The notes below the pieces were generated by a model that saw nothing but the letters and a program-made list of their open reading frames with translations, ran no database searches and was not told where the DNA came from. From positions 17,590,153-17,654,152 of the forward strand of contig OY754990.1 in assembly GCA_963576475.1 (NCBI GenBank): a DNA stretch of 64,000 bases, given 5' to 3'. The DNA comes from Molanna angustata (Eukaryota; Arthropoda; Insecta; Trichoptera; Molannidae). Positions within the stretch are counted from its first letter, which is position 1, and the number at the start of each line of letters is the position of its first letter. Below are positions 30,975 through 43,560 of the stretch, one piece after another. The position numbers and the translations under genes are program-made.

Positions 30975-31560
30975 TCTGGATTTAAACTTTTTTCTTATTC
31001 TTCTTCTTCTTCGTGTATTTGGTCATTTCACCTATGAAGGGGCAGTATTCTGGGAAAAGAAGGTCCGACTGTCCCTCCATCTCTTCGCAGGTCTTCCAGG
31101 ACGGTTTGTGGATTTAAACTTTTTTCTTCTTCTTCTTGATCGTGTATTTGGTCATTTTACCTTAGAAGGGGGACTAACCTGGGAGAAGAAGCTACAATTG
31201 TCTTTCCATCTCTTCGCAGGTTTCTGGATTTGAACTTTTTTCTTCTTCTTCTTCTTCTTCGTGTATTTTTGGTCATTTTACCTATGAAGTTGGAGAATCC
31301 TGGGAGAAGAAGGTCCAACTGTCCTTCCAACTCTTCACAAGTCTTCCAAGATGGTTTTTGGATATAGACTTTTTTCTTCTTCTTCTTTTTCTTCTTCATC
31401 CAATTTTCCTTCCATATCTTCGCAGGTATCTGGATTTAAACTTTTTTCTTCTTCTTCTTCGTATATTTAGTCATTTTACCTTTGAAGGTGGAGTATCCTG
31501 GGAAAAGAAGGTCCTTTCATCTCTTCGCGGTTCTTCCAGGATGGTTTTTAGATTTAACTT
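30975..31560 (+). repeat. Irregular tandem array, unit about 70-140 bp
   Basis: Five to six units each contain 'ggatttaaacttttttctt', a (CTT)n run, 'ggtcattttacctatgaag', 'ctgggagaagaaggtcc' and 'catctcttcgcaggt'. Some units are shortened. The (CTT)n/(GAA)n core gives spurious lysine- and leucine-rich ORFs. Confidence 0.85.
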
Positions 31561-31564
31561 TTCT

Positions 31565-31768
31565 TAACCGACTGAAGGGACGGGATGTAATGAAGGGAAG
31601 GGATGCACTAAAGGGCCTGAAGGGACGGGAGGTATAAAAGGTCCTGAAGGGACGGGAGGTACTGAAGGGCCTGATTGGTAGGGACGTAATGATGGATTGA
31701 AGGGACGGGAGGTACTGAAGGGCCTGAAGGGACGGGAGGTTCTGAAGGGTCTGAAGCGACGGTTCATG
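31565..31768 (+). repeat. G-rich minisatellite, unit about 27-30 bp
   Basis: Seven or so copies of 'gaagggacgggaggtactga' with variants. An inverted, more diverged block of the same unit is at 56195-56335. The minus frames read as proline/serine/phenylalanine repeats and are not genes. Confidence 0.85.
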
Positions 31769-31779
31769 GAGTCTAATTC

Positions 31780-32090
31780 TTTTTCTTCTTAATTTTATGT
31801 AGACCTTACAGTTTTTACACAAACTATTTCCTTTGGTCTTTTGCTTCGTTTTCTTATTTTATGTAGAACTTTGGTGAATTTTATACAAACTATTTCCTAT
31901 AGATTAATCTTCTTCTTCTTTTGTGAAGACCTTTTAGTCTGTTTTTATACAATCTATTTCAAATAATTCTTCTATTTTATGTATTTTTTCTTATTTTATG
32001 TAGACCATTGGGATAGTTTTTTATACAAACTATTTCTTATAGTCTTATACTTATTCTTCTCTTTTTTATTTAGACTTTTGGGTTAGTTTT
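31780..32090 (+). repeat. Diverged tandem array, unit about 75 bp
   Basis: 'tttatgtagacc', 'ttatacaaactatttcctat' and T-rich (CTT)n stretches recur four times. It continues directly from the minisatellite. Confidence 0.7.
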
Positions 32091-32487
32091 AAGTCTACTG
32101 GTCTTTTGTGCAGAAATATTATTAACAATATGCACACTTGATGAAAATACATATGTAAAAACGAATGGGATGTGACGGTGTAATCTGCACTAGAATCTTT
32201 TCAATACTTTTGTTTAATCAAATTTTAACCATTTATATCATCCTATTTTGAATAATTTTCAACGCTTTCATATTTTATTTCGTTGACGATATTTAAAGAA
32301 TGGGGGTTTTGGCCATTACTGAACTCTTCACAACGTTTATATTTAAATTATAAACTAATTACTATTTATTTATTTATTTATTTCTTTTATTTATTTATTT
32401 ATTTATTATAAACAATACAATACAATACAATGTTGATTACATACTAGAGTTAGAAGTTACATATGTTTGTGTGTGTGTGTGTGTGTG

Positions 32488-32525
<38 letters not shown>

Positions 32526-32560
32526 AGGGTGTGTTTGTATGTGTGTTTGTGTGTGTGAGG

Positions 32561-32593
<33 letters not shown>

Positions 32594-32622
32594 TGTGTGA
32601 GGGTGTGTGCGTGCGTGTGTTT

Positions 32623-32671
<49 letters not shown>

Positions 32672-32850
32672 ATAGTTTAAGTCTTCTTCTTCGTTAATGT
32701 AGACTTTTGTGTCAATTTTAAGTCTATCAGTCTAATTGTGCAAAAATATAATGCACACTTGATGAAAAAATATAAAAACGAATGGGATGTGACCAACACT
32801 AGATCTTTTCAGTACGCATTATTTAATCAAATTTTAACCACATTCCAACA
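32090..32850 (+). repeat. Direct duplication of ~150 bp flanking microsatellites
   Basis: 'gcacacttgatgaaaa' with 'aaaacgaatgggatgtgac' and 'atcaaattttaacca' occurs at 32120-32230 and 32745-32845. Between them lie an (ATTT)n run (32363-32407) and a (GT)n array with G-rich interruptions (32466-32668). Confidence 0.8.
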
Positions 32851-32859
32851 TCCAAAATT

Positions 32860-34800
32860 ACTAATTTTTTTTTATATGTACATATTACAATTTGTTTTCG
32901 ATGATAATATATAAAAATGGGGGTTGTGGCCAAACCAATCTCTTTACAACGTTGATAAACAGTCATATTTAAAACCATTACGCATAGTCCATGCCAGCAG
33001 AAATTATATATTATACTTCATTCACACTTTATAGCAATATATAAAAAAGCATGGGTTGTGGCCATCACGAACATTTTACAATGCTTAAACTCAATCAAAT
33101 TTCAAACCACTTTTCATGGTCCGATTTTGCAAAATAATTGGGTGACAATATTATAAAAACGATTGCTTATTCCTTCACAATTTTACATTCTTGGCCAACG
33201 GCGGGACATAAAAGCTAGTAGTCAATAAATAAACACATCTTGTGTTGCATACCGAACACATTCTCTAAAAGATCCTCGCGATAAAATTCACTTACAGCAA
33301 TAAAGATTTTTTTCACTTATTTTTTCTTAAAACGCGCGTTCACATTATTCCTTTTTCCCTCTTCGAAGAAGCTGTATGGATTTTTTGATAAGACCCGTAA
33401 AAAGGCTTAGGGCTATATTTTTTGTTCGTCAGTGGTAGTTGCGAGGCGCAGCTGATAACGTTCTGTATTATACTCTGATATCATTTTGCCAGCAAAAATA
33501 TACTCTACAATCTATCATCGTCTTACTTTATAGTAGTCTTCTTAAGCGAGCATTCCCTGTTTATCTTGATAAATCTGCGAGGAACGTTGAGAGAGAGCCA
33601 ATCAGAAGCGTCGAAAGAATAAACTGCAAAAAGCTGATTATTTTTCACACATAAACAAAAGATATTTCAACACATATAAAATACCCTTAAAACACATATA
33701 AGTTTGCACTGCACTATTTCACGTACAATGGGGTGGTATGGTTCAACCAACTCGAAACAGATTCGAGACTGGCAACTGAATATAATGAATTCAAAAGAAA
33801 AATAAAAAAAAAATAGACTTGCGCGCTGTTCAATCTTTTGATTGCGACGGCTTCTAATTTGTAGAAAACTCCGCCATAAAAAAATTGAATAGGTACATAT
33901 AATTCTACAATCGATTTATTTCATTCCCGACGACCGTTTCGGCTTAAAAGGCCATAATCAACTGGTGTTGAGTATAAAAAATAAATTTATAGGTATATGG
34001 TTACACATTGTGAATACATGACTCTCCACTATTACTATAGTCGTACTGGAGAGTGTAGAAACATCACTAGGAAACTTACAGTATACAATCTCCACATGAT
34101 ACTCAAAGACAAAAATAACAGCTTACATTTCACATAGTGCAGAGGATGATAATATATCATTAACATTTAAGCAAAATGTTGCCATATATCCAATGAATTG
34201 TATTTTTGAACCGTTATAAATAAAACATGAGCGGCGGTGTTACCAGATGAAAGACAAATATATTCTACATTCTTGGTATAGTCGGAGCCAAATGCTCTGA
34301 GAGTTTCTCAATAATTGTTTTTGTTTTTCTTTCTCGGGAATTTATTTCCGTGTTGGTTTTTGGATTAACAGCAAGTATTGCCAGATAATAAATTTGGTCG
34401 GTTTTAAAATGCGCACGGACCGATGTGTATATTAAGTGTTGGCGTATGGGAAAATTTTTATAGGGGTGAACACAAGGAAAAAAACCTTTTTGAAATCTTT
34501 CGACATGTAAAAACTAAAAATAAAAGATACAGCTACGATAGAATTATTGGCGTAATCTTGTTATTGGCGTATTTTAATCAGAGCATGAGAATAGTTCGTC
34601 TTGCACGACCAATCGCTGCTGAATAAAATCTGAACGGTGCTATCGACTCTACTTAGTGTCTTGTGAACCTAGCGATTAGCAAGTATCCATTAAGCCGATT
34701 GCAGACCAAAAGCTAAGATAAGATAATATCAATATCATCATTAGTAAACAGTTAATATTTTCGTATTTTTTTCACATTTAAAATTTTGAATATGGAAAAT
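32860..34800. other. Repeat debris, no gene recognised
   Basis: Three pieces of family B text ('gggggttgtggccaa' 32925, 'gggttgtggccatcac' 33053, 'ggttgtgg' variants) occur here. Near 33940-33975 the minus strand has 'GGC..GCCGAAAC', a weak hammerhead-like core. 34010-34110 shares the 'ccactattactatagt' repeat with 19080. Short ORFs at 33439 and 34423 show no known motif. Confidence 0.45.
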
Positions 34801-34807
34801 ATAACGA

Positions 34808-35225
34808 ATGATTTCATCATACGAATACCCAAGCAATCCAAGGAATTCTGATTGGCTGTCTGAAACCAAAGGATCATTTTACAAATCTATTCAAAACAAT
34901 ATCATTCCAAGAAGACCTTGGTACAACGATGTTAAATTTTCAAAAAAAGTCTCGGTCATTCGTCGTATGAGAATTGGTCAATGTCTAATTGTAAGTCAAT
35001 TAAATAAAATTAAATTAGTCGATAGTGATGTATGTGAATGCAATACCGACATAGAAACGTTGGATCATCTGTTCTTTTTGTGCCCGATCCAGTCTTCTGG
35101 TAATCTTTACAACTAATTTAGTGAAATCTCTAGACCTTTTAATGTTGCTAACCTCCTGGCTCTCAAAAAAATTAATGTGTATCGTAAGCTAATAAAATTT
35201 ATTGTTAAAAATAATTTCCTTCTGT
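34808..35225 (+). pseudogene. Jockey-like LINE ORF2 C-terminus
   Basis: The frame reads 'RRPWYNDVKFSKKVSVIRRM', 'RIGQCLIVSQLNKI', 'DVCECNTDIETLDHLFFLCP', then one stop, then 'LLALKKINVYRKLIKFIVK'. The C-x-C...H...C cluster is the zinc-knuckle-like end found after the RNase-H-like region in Jockey/I-type LINEs. A related fragment is at 49087-49315. Confidence 0.7.
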
Positions 35226-35357
35226 AATGTACTATTTGATATTTTATTTTAATTTTTAATGTTAAGTGACTTTCTTTTATTTGTTACTGTTCATAGTGTA
35301 TGTCTTGATTATATTTAAGTTTGAGTTTTCTATGATTAGGTACAATTATGGCATAAA

Positions 35358-36052
35358 ATAAGACTAAAGTGATGACTGTAGGCCGTGAGGAGCAGCAAAT
35401 TAATGTGGTAATGTTCGGAGAAACATTGAAAAACACAAAAGAGTTCGTGTACCTCGGAAGTAGGATCTCTTGGGATGGGAGATCAAGGAAAGAAGTTGAC
35501 AGCCGAATACATCAGGCAAGGCTGGCTTTCAACAAGAAGTCGAAGATCCTTGAGTTAAACAACCTAGACTTGAAGCTCCGTAAGAGACTCACAAAAACAT
35601 ATGTGTGGAGCATACTGTTGTATGGCTGTGAGACATGGTGTCTTATCGAAAGAGACAGAAGTAGACTTGAGGCTTTCGAGATGTGGTGTTACAGAAGAAT
35701 ACTGGGAATTTCCTGGAGGGACCACATCGCGAATGCCGAAGTTCTCAACAGAGTTGAAGAAGGCAGACACCTATGTACTCAATACCATCTCCGAGAGACG
35801 TGCTCGCTGGATTGGGCACATCTTGCGCCACGAGGGACTCCTACATGACCTAATGGAGGGAATGGTTGAGGGGACAAACCACAGGGGGCGCCCCCGACGG
35901 GAATATTTGGCCCAGGTGTGCGAGGACATGAACTGCGCCACATATGTTGAGCTGAAGAGGGCTGCAGAGGATAGAGAGAAGTGGAAAGCGAGATGTAGAC
36001 TTCTTCTGCATACCAATCCATAGGATTGAGACTTTTGATGATGATGATGATG
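35358..36052 (+). mobile_element. 5'-truncated RTE-like LINE with target-site duplication and one frameshift
   Basis: The first frame reads 'FVYLGSRISWDGRSRKEVDS', 'LLYGCETWCLIERD' and 'WCYRRILGISWRDH'. Near 35760 a frameshift leads to 'RRARWIGHILRHEGLLHDLM', 'RGRPRREYLAQVC' and 'KWKARCRLL', then a stop at about 36021 and a (GAT)n tail. ATGGCATAAA flanks it (35348-35357 and 36053-36062). It covers the last ~220 codons of ORF2. Confidence 0.9.
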
Positions 36053-36445
36053 ATGGCATAAATCATACAGTATTGTGTGAATTGCCTAACTAATAGAAAA
36101 AAAATACCCAAGCAAACACCATTGTAGATATTATAAAAGAGAAGATAATTTTTTTGCTATCGAGACGAACTATCGAGAATATATGTAGTAATTTGTAGAG
36201 GTTTTGTCGTATTATTCTAAGATATAACAATATAAACACGCATATCAAAATCTAATTTGATTTGTGATAATTGAAATGTATCTTAAAACGCCGCTAAAAC
36301 TACCTAGAACAGGCGTGCAAGCGTTGTGTAAAATTTGTATGAGAGATACACAGTCGTTGACCAACTGATCTGCTATTATTGGTAACGTTTTTGCCTACAC
36401 GGGTGTTAAAACTGTCGTGTAACTTTTACAAAACGTTTATTAGTA

Positions 36446-37478
36446 CTAGTTGCATGTAACACATGAGATCCAACTGTCGATAGTGATAGTATGTACAGTT
36501 GAAGAATAAGTACCAAACTATAAACCCATAAATACAAATTATTTAATATTTTAAGATATTTGGTTTTCTATACAACACATGTACCTAGGTATGTATGTCA
36601 AGATAGGATAGTATGGAGGTCAGTCCTTTGATCCTACCCAGAATGTGAAAACAGCATGATGGTATGTATGTATGTTTGGAGATTAGTATCAAATTATTAA
36701 GTCTTCTTAGATATTGTGAGTAGGCTACTTCCATACAAATTGTATGAAGCAATGTCGTCACTAAATTCAATTTTTATAAAAATTGTTAAAATAAATTTGA
36801 GATGTGCTAATACAATATTAATATTTTTTATAGAAAATTAAATTTTCTAGTTGGGGTCTTTCGGCTTTTTTCGATATTATAAAAAAAATTGGAAATATAG
36901 GCAGTAAAACTCATAAATTTATCATAAAAAAATATTTTTCTTAATAAAAAATGTTTGAGAAACCCTGGAATTTTCAAAAAAAAAATAATTTGAGACTTTG
37001 TATTTGTCTATGTTTATACCAATCTTCAGCGTTCTAGCTTTTACGGTTTCTGAGATATATGGAAAAATAAATCAAAATTTAAAAAGTTGATGACCCCTGA
37101 CTGAAACAAAAATTCACAATTCTGAGTATAAAAGTTTTGTAGGCCTATAACTGTTTATATATTCTAAAAATTTGGGCTCTGTAAATTGAGCGGATCAAAT
37201 GTTATAAGGGGGGGGAGGGGACACACAGACAGACACACAGACAGACACACAGACACACACACAGACACACACACACAAAACTCACATAAAATGTTCTACT
37301 CCGAATTCCGAGTAAATCCATGTAAGGGAACATATATGCTGCGAGGCCTCTAGTTGGTGTTATTAGCTTGCAAAAAGTCCACTACACCATACAAAATTTT
37401 CCTTCGTACACGCATCTTGGCTTAATAATGTCGATTCATTAAGAGAATTGAATTCACATGAACGAATCGACAGTTGGA
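36446..37478 (-). mobile_element. Non-autonomous Helitron-like element, copy 2
   Basis: It is the inverse of the copy at 24521-25525 over its whole length, with the same 5' TCCAACTGTCGATTCG, the (GT)n tract (here about 37220-37276) and the CTAG 3' end followed by T. The base before the 5' end is T rather than A. 36065-36445 before it is AT-rich with no gene. Confidence 0.75.
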
Positions 37479-38014
37479 AGACTGTATGACAAGATACGAA
37501 CGTATCTAGATCGCGTCTTGAGTACCGCTGTACTGAAAATTTTCTCCCATCTTACGTGCAGCTTCAATTACACCAGTTGTGATCTTAGTACAAAAATGTG
37601 ATTTGAATGGCAACCCTGTTTGAGGAAAATCTCTCCATAGATGGTTGTGTTGTTAAGAGCTTAGAACCGTGCCAACTGGCAATACATACATAAGTGCCTA
37701 CTCTTAGGTACTACACAGAACGGATATTATCACTCCGCGGGGAAACGACTAGCAAACAAACGCCATCTGTTTAATGGATCTATATTTAATTTATTTTAAA
37801 GGATCCCTGCACTTTCTTACATTAAGCAACGTCGTGAAAAATCAACAAAAAGTTATAGTTCTAAGTGATTATCAATCCAGAGAGCTGATGTTTGAATAAT
37901 ATTCTTCTGAAACAGTTTTATAACAGGTCTTTGAAACAGTTTTTGATGCAACGCAAATCATTGTTGTGTGATGTGGATTACGTGTATCCAAGTCCTCAAA
38001 ATCCTATATTTTTT
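37479..38014. other. No gene recognised
   Basis: Mixed-composition sequence including 'acgaacgtatctagatcgcg'. No ORF with recognisable motifs and no match to the other repeats of the window. Confidence 0.5.
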
Positions 38015-38105
38015 TTAATAAGAATGAATATGTCCTTGTTACAACTACATGCTCATACATTTCCTAAATTAAATATATATGTTTGTGCTATAGTTGAACG
38101 AACGC
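38015..38105 (-). repeat. SINE family 1 body fragment
   Basis: 'gaatatgtccttgttacaac' and 'tttcctaaattaaatat' match 600-660 and 13806-13860; the tRNA-like head is lost. 38150-38240 carries a short LINE end ('WKLLPESIRDAPSL' style). Confidence 0.5.
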
Positions 38106-38459
38106 TTTTTATTTTATTAGATTTTACTATTTATTTATTAATTACAAGCAGCTCAAATGTGGAAACTATTGCCGGAGAGTATCAGAGATGCCCCTAGTTT
38201 GATAGCATTCAAAAAGCGTCTCAAGTCTCACTTTTTTACCACATAACCATAAACTCACGTCTTTTTCCCTTTGTCCCTCAAACCCTCTTTCTCTCTTTAT
38301 TTTTGTCCCTCTCCTACCCCCCATCCAACAAATATAGTGTCGATATCTGGTTTATTATTTTTTTTTTTTAGTTTTTTTATTTTTGTTTTTATATCACTTC
38401 CTCATCAGTGCATTACAATCATATCCAGGTTCTTAGAGGCTGTAGCTGTGATCTTTTTT

Positions 38460-39032
38460 ATACATACATACCATCACGCCATGTCCCTTACGGGGTAGGC
38501 AGAGAGAACCGAACGCCATATCTTTCTATCCTGCCACACATTCTTCGCCTCGTCAACATTCATGCATCGTCTCATACATGTTCGTCTATTGTACACGCTT
38601 CTAACATTTCCGTCTTTCAGAATATCATTCACATGGTCGTGCCATCCCTTTCTTGGACGGCCCCGGCCTCTCAATCCAATCCTATCCGCATTGTATATTT
38701 TCTTCGTCAGTCGTTCCTCATTCATTCTACCCATGTGGCCAAACCATCTCAGTGTGTTCACTTTCATTCTATTAATGATATCTTTCTTCATCTTACATTC
38801 TTTCCTTATGTTCTCATTTCTTACCCTGTCATACATCGTTCTATTGCAGATTCTTCTTAGCGATCTCATTTCAACAGCATTTATTCTGCTTTCGTGCGAC
38901 TTCTGCCATGTCCAGGTTTCACTTGCATACGTCAACGTTGGCACTAAGATAGCGTTATGAATGGCAACTTTGGCAGCCTTTGATATGTTGCGATCATTCA
39001 TAACTGGTCTCAGTGCTCCATTCACTCTTTTC
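38460..39032 (-). mobile_element. 5'-truncated RTE-like LINE, best copy of its family
   Basis: On the minus strand a 183-codon ORF reads 'LVPTLTYASETWTWQKSHES', 'RMKVNTLRWFGHMGRMNEER', 'GRGRPRKGWHDHVNDILKDG' and 'WRSVLSAYPVRDMA', then a stop and a 'ggcgtgatggtatgtatgta' tail. TGATCTTTTTT flanks it at 38449-38459 and 39033-39043. The open frame with no lesion suggests a fairly young insertion. Confidence 0.88.
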
Positions 39033-39043
39033 TGATCTTTTTT

Positions 39044-39500
39044 TCCCTTTTGAATTCAGATACATTCATTTATGAAGTATTCTTTTAAGATGATTATTAG
39101 TAGCTATTATTTTATAAAGAGTTTTTATAGAAGGTTGTCTAGTATAATTTCATCGTATCGGATCAAAAATTGGAAATGACTTTTGAAAGTAGGGCGACAT
39201 TACGGAGAATCTTCTTGGAGTCAAAAAGAGCTATCAATTTAATATTATTCGAAGATCCTAAAAGGTCCTGATATCTCGAAATACCTCACTTATTCCCACA
39301 GGCAGTCCCATAGTAAGCAGCAAGGTCCGGTCAAGGCGAGAATAGGGCTTATCCCGCAGCCCTTGTAATCCCCGAAATATCCCCTTAACCTTGGTAGGTA
39401 TCCCATGTCGAGAAGTTATACCTATTTACTTTTAATAAATGTATATTGAAACGATAAGGATGAGAAAAATTAAGAAAACAAGACTAAGTTCCAAATTATC
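39044..39500. other. No gene recognised
   Basis: AT-rich with the exception of 39295-39400 ('gtccggtcaaggcgagaat'), which is GC-richer but shows no motif. Confidence 0.45.
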
Positions 39501-39504
39501 GAAT

Positions 39505-39690
39505 ATTTCTCGAGACCTAACAGGTACTATGTCAAATATTAAATTTAACATGCACCCAATAACAAGTTGTCACATTCTGGAGACTCACAGATCCAGACTA
39601 AAAACACAATTAAAAACTGTGTCTTTGGATCAGCAGTCAGATACCCAACCCACTGAGCCAAGAAGGTCGTCAGGATTATTATTTTGACTA
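39505..39690 (-). repeat. tRNA-derived SINE, family 2, decayed
   Basis: 'acatgcacccaataacaagt' and 'aaaactgtgtct' match the full copy at 49743-49947. The B-box part is deleted here while the A-box-like 'cccactgagccaagaagg' remains. Confidence 0.65.
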
Positions 39691-39779
39691 TATAACTAGA
39701 CTGTTCAAAGCAACGCTGAATGAAAGGAGTTTATGAAATTGAATTATTTTTTATTAAAAAGGTATTTATTGAGATTGAG

Positions 39780-40230
39780 AGAACGTAAAAACGAACGGGT
39801 TGTGGTTCATTACGAAGTCACTCCACAAAATATTTTAATTGAAATGAAAATTTTCAGCATTTTCATGAAATAGATTTGTTAAAATATTTTTGGTTTAAAA
39901 TTTTATTACAAAAACATGATGATTCATCAATGCCATTTTATGAAAGTGGTGTGCCTTTTAAGCAATTTTTAAATGAAAATATCATATTTAAGTATCTTTA
40001 ACTTGGGGTCACTTAGAATTAATTGACAGTGAAAAAAAATGAGAAGAATTGATCAGATATCCTTCTAAATCTTACATGGTCTAAGCGAGTATTCGATATA
40101 TTATGTACAAATTTACGAAATTTGAAAATAATTAAATCAGCACTTTAGTCTTAAATCGATAAAGAAGAATAAACACGCCGTACATAGTACACAACACACA
40201 AATTTACACAAACACACAGATACATGGTGA
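39780..40230 (-). repeat. Dispersed repeat family B, inverted copy
   Basis: Inverse of 3085-3665: 'cgggttgtgg', 'tcaatgccattttatgaaag', 'aacttggggtcact' and 'ctaagcgagtattcga' occur in the expected reversed order. Confidence 0.65.
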
Positions 40231-42955
40231 TAAAACTTTCAAACTTTCTTTTTAAATAAAGCTACAACGTATAAAGATACCATACATTTTCGTCTGGCTG
40301 TGGGTTCAGTCTTAATCTTATTTTATTGTTTAAATGATTTGTCGTCGAACGGTTTTTCTCATCACTACATACGCCTGAATCTTTCCAATAGATGTGTTAT
40401 AATATGTACAGTAATGTTATCAAATGTTATATTATATTATAGAAGGATTTGACCTTTAAGGGAAGAAAAGCGAAGATTTTATGATAATATATGTACTATT
40501 GATGGTTAGTATGTTTGTTAGTAACTTTGTATTGATAGTATGTTTGTTAGTAACTTTGTATTGATAGCTGGGGATATAATTTTTATTCTCCAATTCTTTG
40601 GAATAATGGAGAAAAACGGTTTCATAATTTGTAAGGCTGTTTTTTAAATCAATTCTAATAAAGATGGCGCAAATAATGAATTTTCTTTAAGTTTTCGATT
40701 GATAATAGCTCGCATAAGATCTTCGTGTGGCCTATTTGGTTCCCCTAACGTTAACGATCAGTTTAAGGAACTTCTCTCGGTCCTGCGCCATTCCTTTCAA
40801 AATGACATTTCTCCCCATACAGCGTAAGATATTCGATTAAAAATGAAATAAAAAAATCAGAAAGAGAAAGATTCAAGGTTTATAAGATTCACACTTATAG
40901 ATTAAAATATAGATGAAAAATTGTAACATGAATCAGATGATAAAGCAAAAAGCGAAGAATTACTAGAATAATATTAATACTCAAATTTGGATAGCGCCAT
41001 TCAATGGCAACTACATAGACCACTTCAAGGAAAAAGATAGTAAAGGAAAAAACACAAAATACAATGCAGCAAATGTGAGATATTGCAAATGTGTAAATGT
41101 TAGAAGCCTTAGTTGGGTTCTAGGCATTAGTTATTGACTCCAAAAGGGAATTTAAAGGTTTAGTATCCGATTGAACTCCTTGTTGTTACGTGTTGGAAGA
41201 GATGTCACCAGAACAGATTCTGTTCACTAAAAATAGTGTAAACTCTATTTAGTATTGCTGAAGTTCCAACAAGTCAAATCAGTCAGAGTGAGCGTATTTC
41301 ACTGAAGGTGAAATACCTATTATTACTCGAATGCAAATTAGTACTAGAGGAAATAGGTAGGTGAGATGATAGAAAGTAGACTTAAGAAATAACAATGAAG
41401 AGAAACTTACTAATTGATGTATTAAGCACAAACACGTGTATATAAACAGTAAAAAAAATTATCACACGCGAGTAGAAAATATCAAGATGATGTTTCACGA
41501 AAGAATTTAGACAGGTAAAGAGATGTGAGATCAGCTGTTGTCTTCATTATATACTCAACTGTTATGACAAATAGAGGTCAATGTACTGCCATGTTGTCAA
41601 GTACATTTATGGGTATCACAATATGAATAAAGAGTACCTAATTGTTGTCATTAAACATAGTGAAAGTGTATGACCTTTCTGAATGTTTTTCTTTATCTAT
41701 TTGTAACAGAAATACCAATATTGAATATTGAAGTACACATGTAGGTATTCTGCCACAACATAAACAAGAATAGCTTAATTATGATGAACAATATTAAGAT
41801 TAATCATGGTAAGTAAAAATATGAAGATAACTAAACTTGAATAAGTTGGTTTAGAAAGAGTAAAATGCGATCGTTGGTTAAATAACATAAGAAAAGCAAA
41901 TAAGATGAACAATAATAGCTCTTACAATATGGAAGAGATAACGAGGATAATTTCAATTAAAAAGATGTACATGCACAAGGATTTTAAAAAATATGCCTTA
42001 TGAGATATTAAAAAAAGACGGCTAGAATAATATGATTATGCATCATATAATATTTTACAATAATTCCTTTTTTTTGTATCTCATTACATTACAAATGTAC
42101 TTTTTAGGTCTATATAACAATTTAACTAAGTACCAAATGGTATTACTATAATGAAATTCTTTGTAGGTAGTAATACTAACCGTTACACATATATTCTCAT
42201 AGGCCATATCTTTTTATTGTTAGGTCAGTATCTATTATCATATAAAAGTGATACTTAAGTGAGACCTTGGGCCAACACTACCAGTGATGTGCCATCTGTA
42301 TGCCGGCCCATGAAGTAATAGAAAAAAAATATACATACTTGCGAGTGTTGCGAGTGAGTCTCGGATTGAAATTCTTCGCTCGGCTTGGACTTTTATCAAA
42401 ATATTATTAAATTATTTTTTGTTTCTTTTATGTACACCGAGCTGTAATTTTTAATTTTGGCGGAAATCAATGGTTTGATTTACGTAATACCTGGGGACGT
42501 GGGGGCAATTTATGTGAGAATTTATATTTGTAACGAATAAGTTTGAATATTCAGAAATCATTTTTGAAAAGTATGCTTTGCTAAAGACTATCGCAGCGAT
42601 CGTTCGTTCAAATTCTAATGGAACAGGAAATTATTTCCAAAATATGAAATCTGGTAATACGTTTATTGTGTTTCAGGTACCTTAACTGTAGGAATTAAAA
42701 AAAAGAGCACCACCTTTACCATTAAGTTTTTGATTTTCTGCTCAAATGTCAGTACATTTGACTGAATTATAAGAAAGTCTCTTTACTATTTTCTCTAAAA
42801 TCTTGTTGTTTTTGTAAGAAATACCGATCTGCATGATTTTTTCATTAACGTTGTATTTTTCTGAATTAAGGGATATTAAGATAATACGACTGCAGATTAG
42901 AAATTGATGAAAATAAATAATCTCAAATATTATGTTTTAATCATAACTAACCACT
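40231..42955. other. Unassigned 2.7 kb, no gene recognised
   Basis: The longest stretch without a recognised gene or repeat. It has a local duplication 'gtatgtttgttagtaacttt' at 40508 and 40536. No ORF above about 60 codons occurs on either strand. It may hold host intergenic or intronic DNA, or very old repeats. Confidence 0.5.
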
Positions 42956-43012
42956 GTTCCATAGCAGTGAACTATGTCGAGCCAGTATTCAACCTGGATA
43001 CTAATCCAGCAC

Positions 43013-43560
43013 ACTTTATATATTGTTTATTTATTTATTAAGCAATGTAACAAAGTTAAATTATACATACATAATATAGCATTAAGTACCTAAAGAAAAA
43101 AAAATTAAGATCACAGTGATAATTTATCCTTTATTTAATATTAGGTTACTATTAAAAGTGTTTTCTTATTTTTACCATTGTAAAATTATGTATTATTTTT
43201 ATATTGTCTCATTGGACATCCAATTAGGATGTCCGATAAGTAAATACAGTTAGTATTTATAACTTAACCATATTATTTGATGCTTGTAAACGTAACACAT
43301 AAAAATTCTAATTAACTTTATAAAGCGAACAAACTAGAATAAACATAATTTATTGTCATCACACATCAATGCCGATGGATATAAGCCAAATTTTTGTTGT
43401 TTTTTTTTTTAATATGTCTATTTTCATATTTTTTGTTATATAACAATGTTCTAAATTTTTTGATCCTGGTCACGGCACCAATCGAATATTGTATTGTAAT
43501 TGGTATGTACAAATGGGTCGATTTTAGATCATATTTCGTCTTATCTAAGTCTTCCATTTT
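43013..43560 (-). pseudogene. LINE 3' end and primer-binding-site-like text
   Basis: The minus-strand (AAAT)n tail near 43022-43034 and 'gacatccaattaggatgtcc' match the 3' UTR of the LINE at 59995-60050. Further on, 43464-43483 on the minus strand reads 'ttggtgccgtgaccaggatc', shared with 17214-17232. 43560-44040 is AT-rich with no gene. Confidence 0.4.

Noticed and set aside
31157..31822. Lysine-rich and proline/serine/arginine-rich minus-strand ORFs
   Set aside because: They arise from (CTT)n stretches and the G-rich minisatellite.
32495..32680. Valine/cysteine-rich ORF
   Set aside because: Translation of a (GT)n microsatellite.
33930..33975. Second hammerhead ribozyme candidate on the minus strand
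   Set aside because: It has a GGC/GCC stem and GAAAC, but the CUGANGA box is altered at two positions and stem I does not close.
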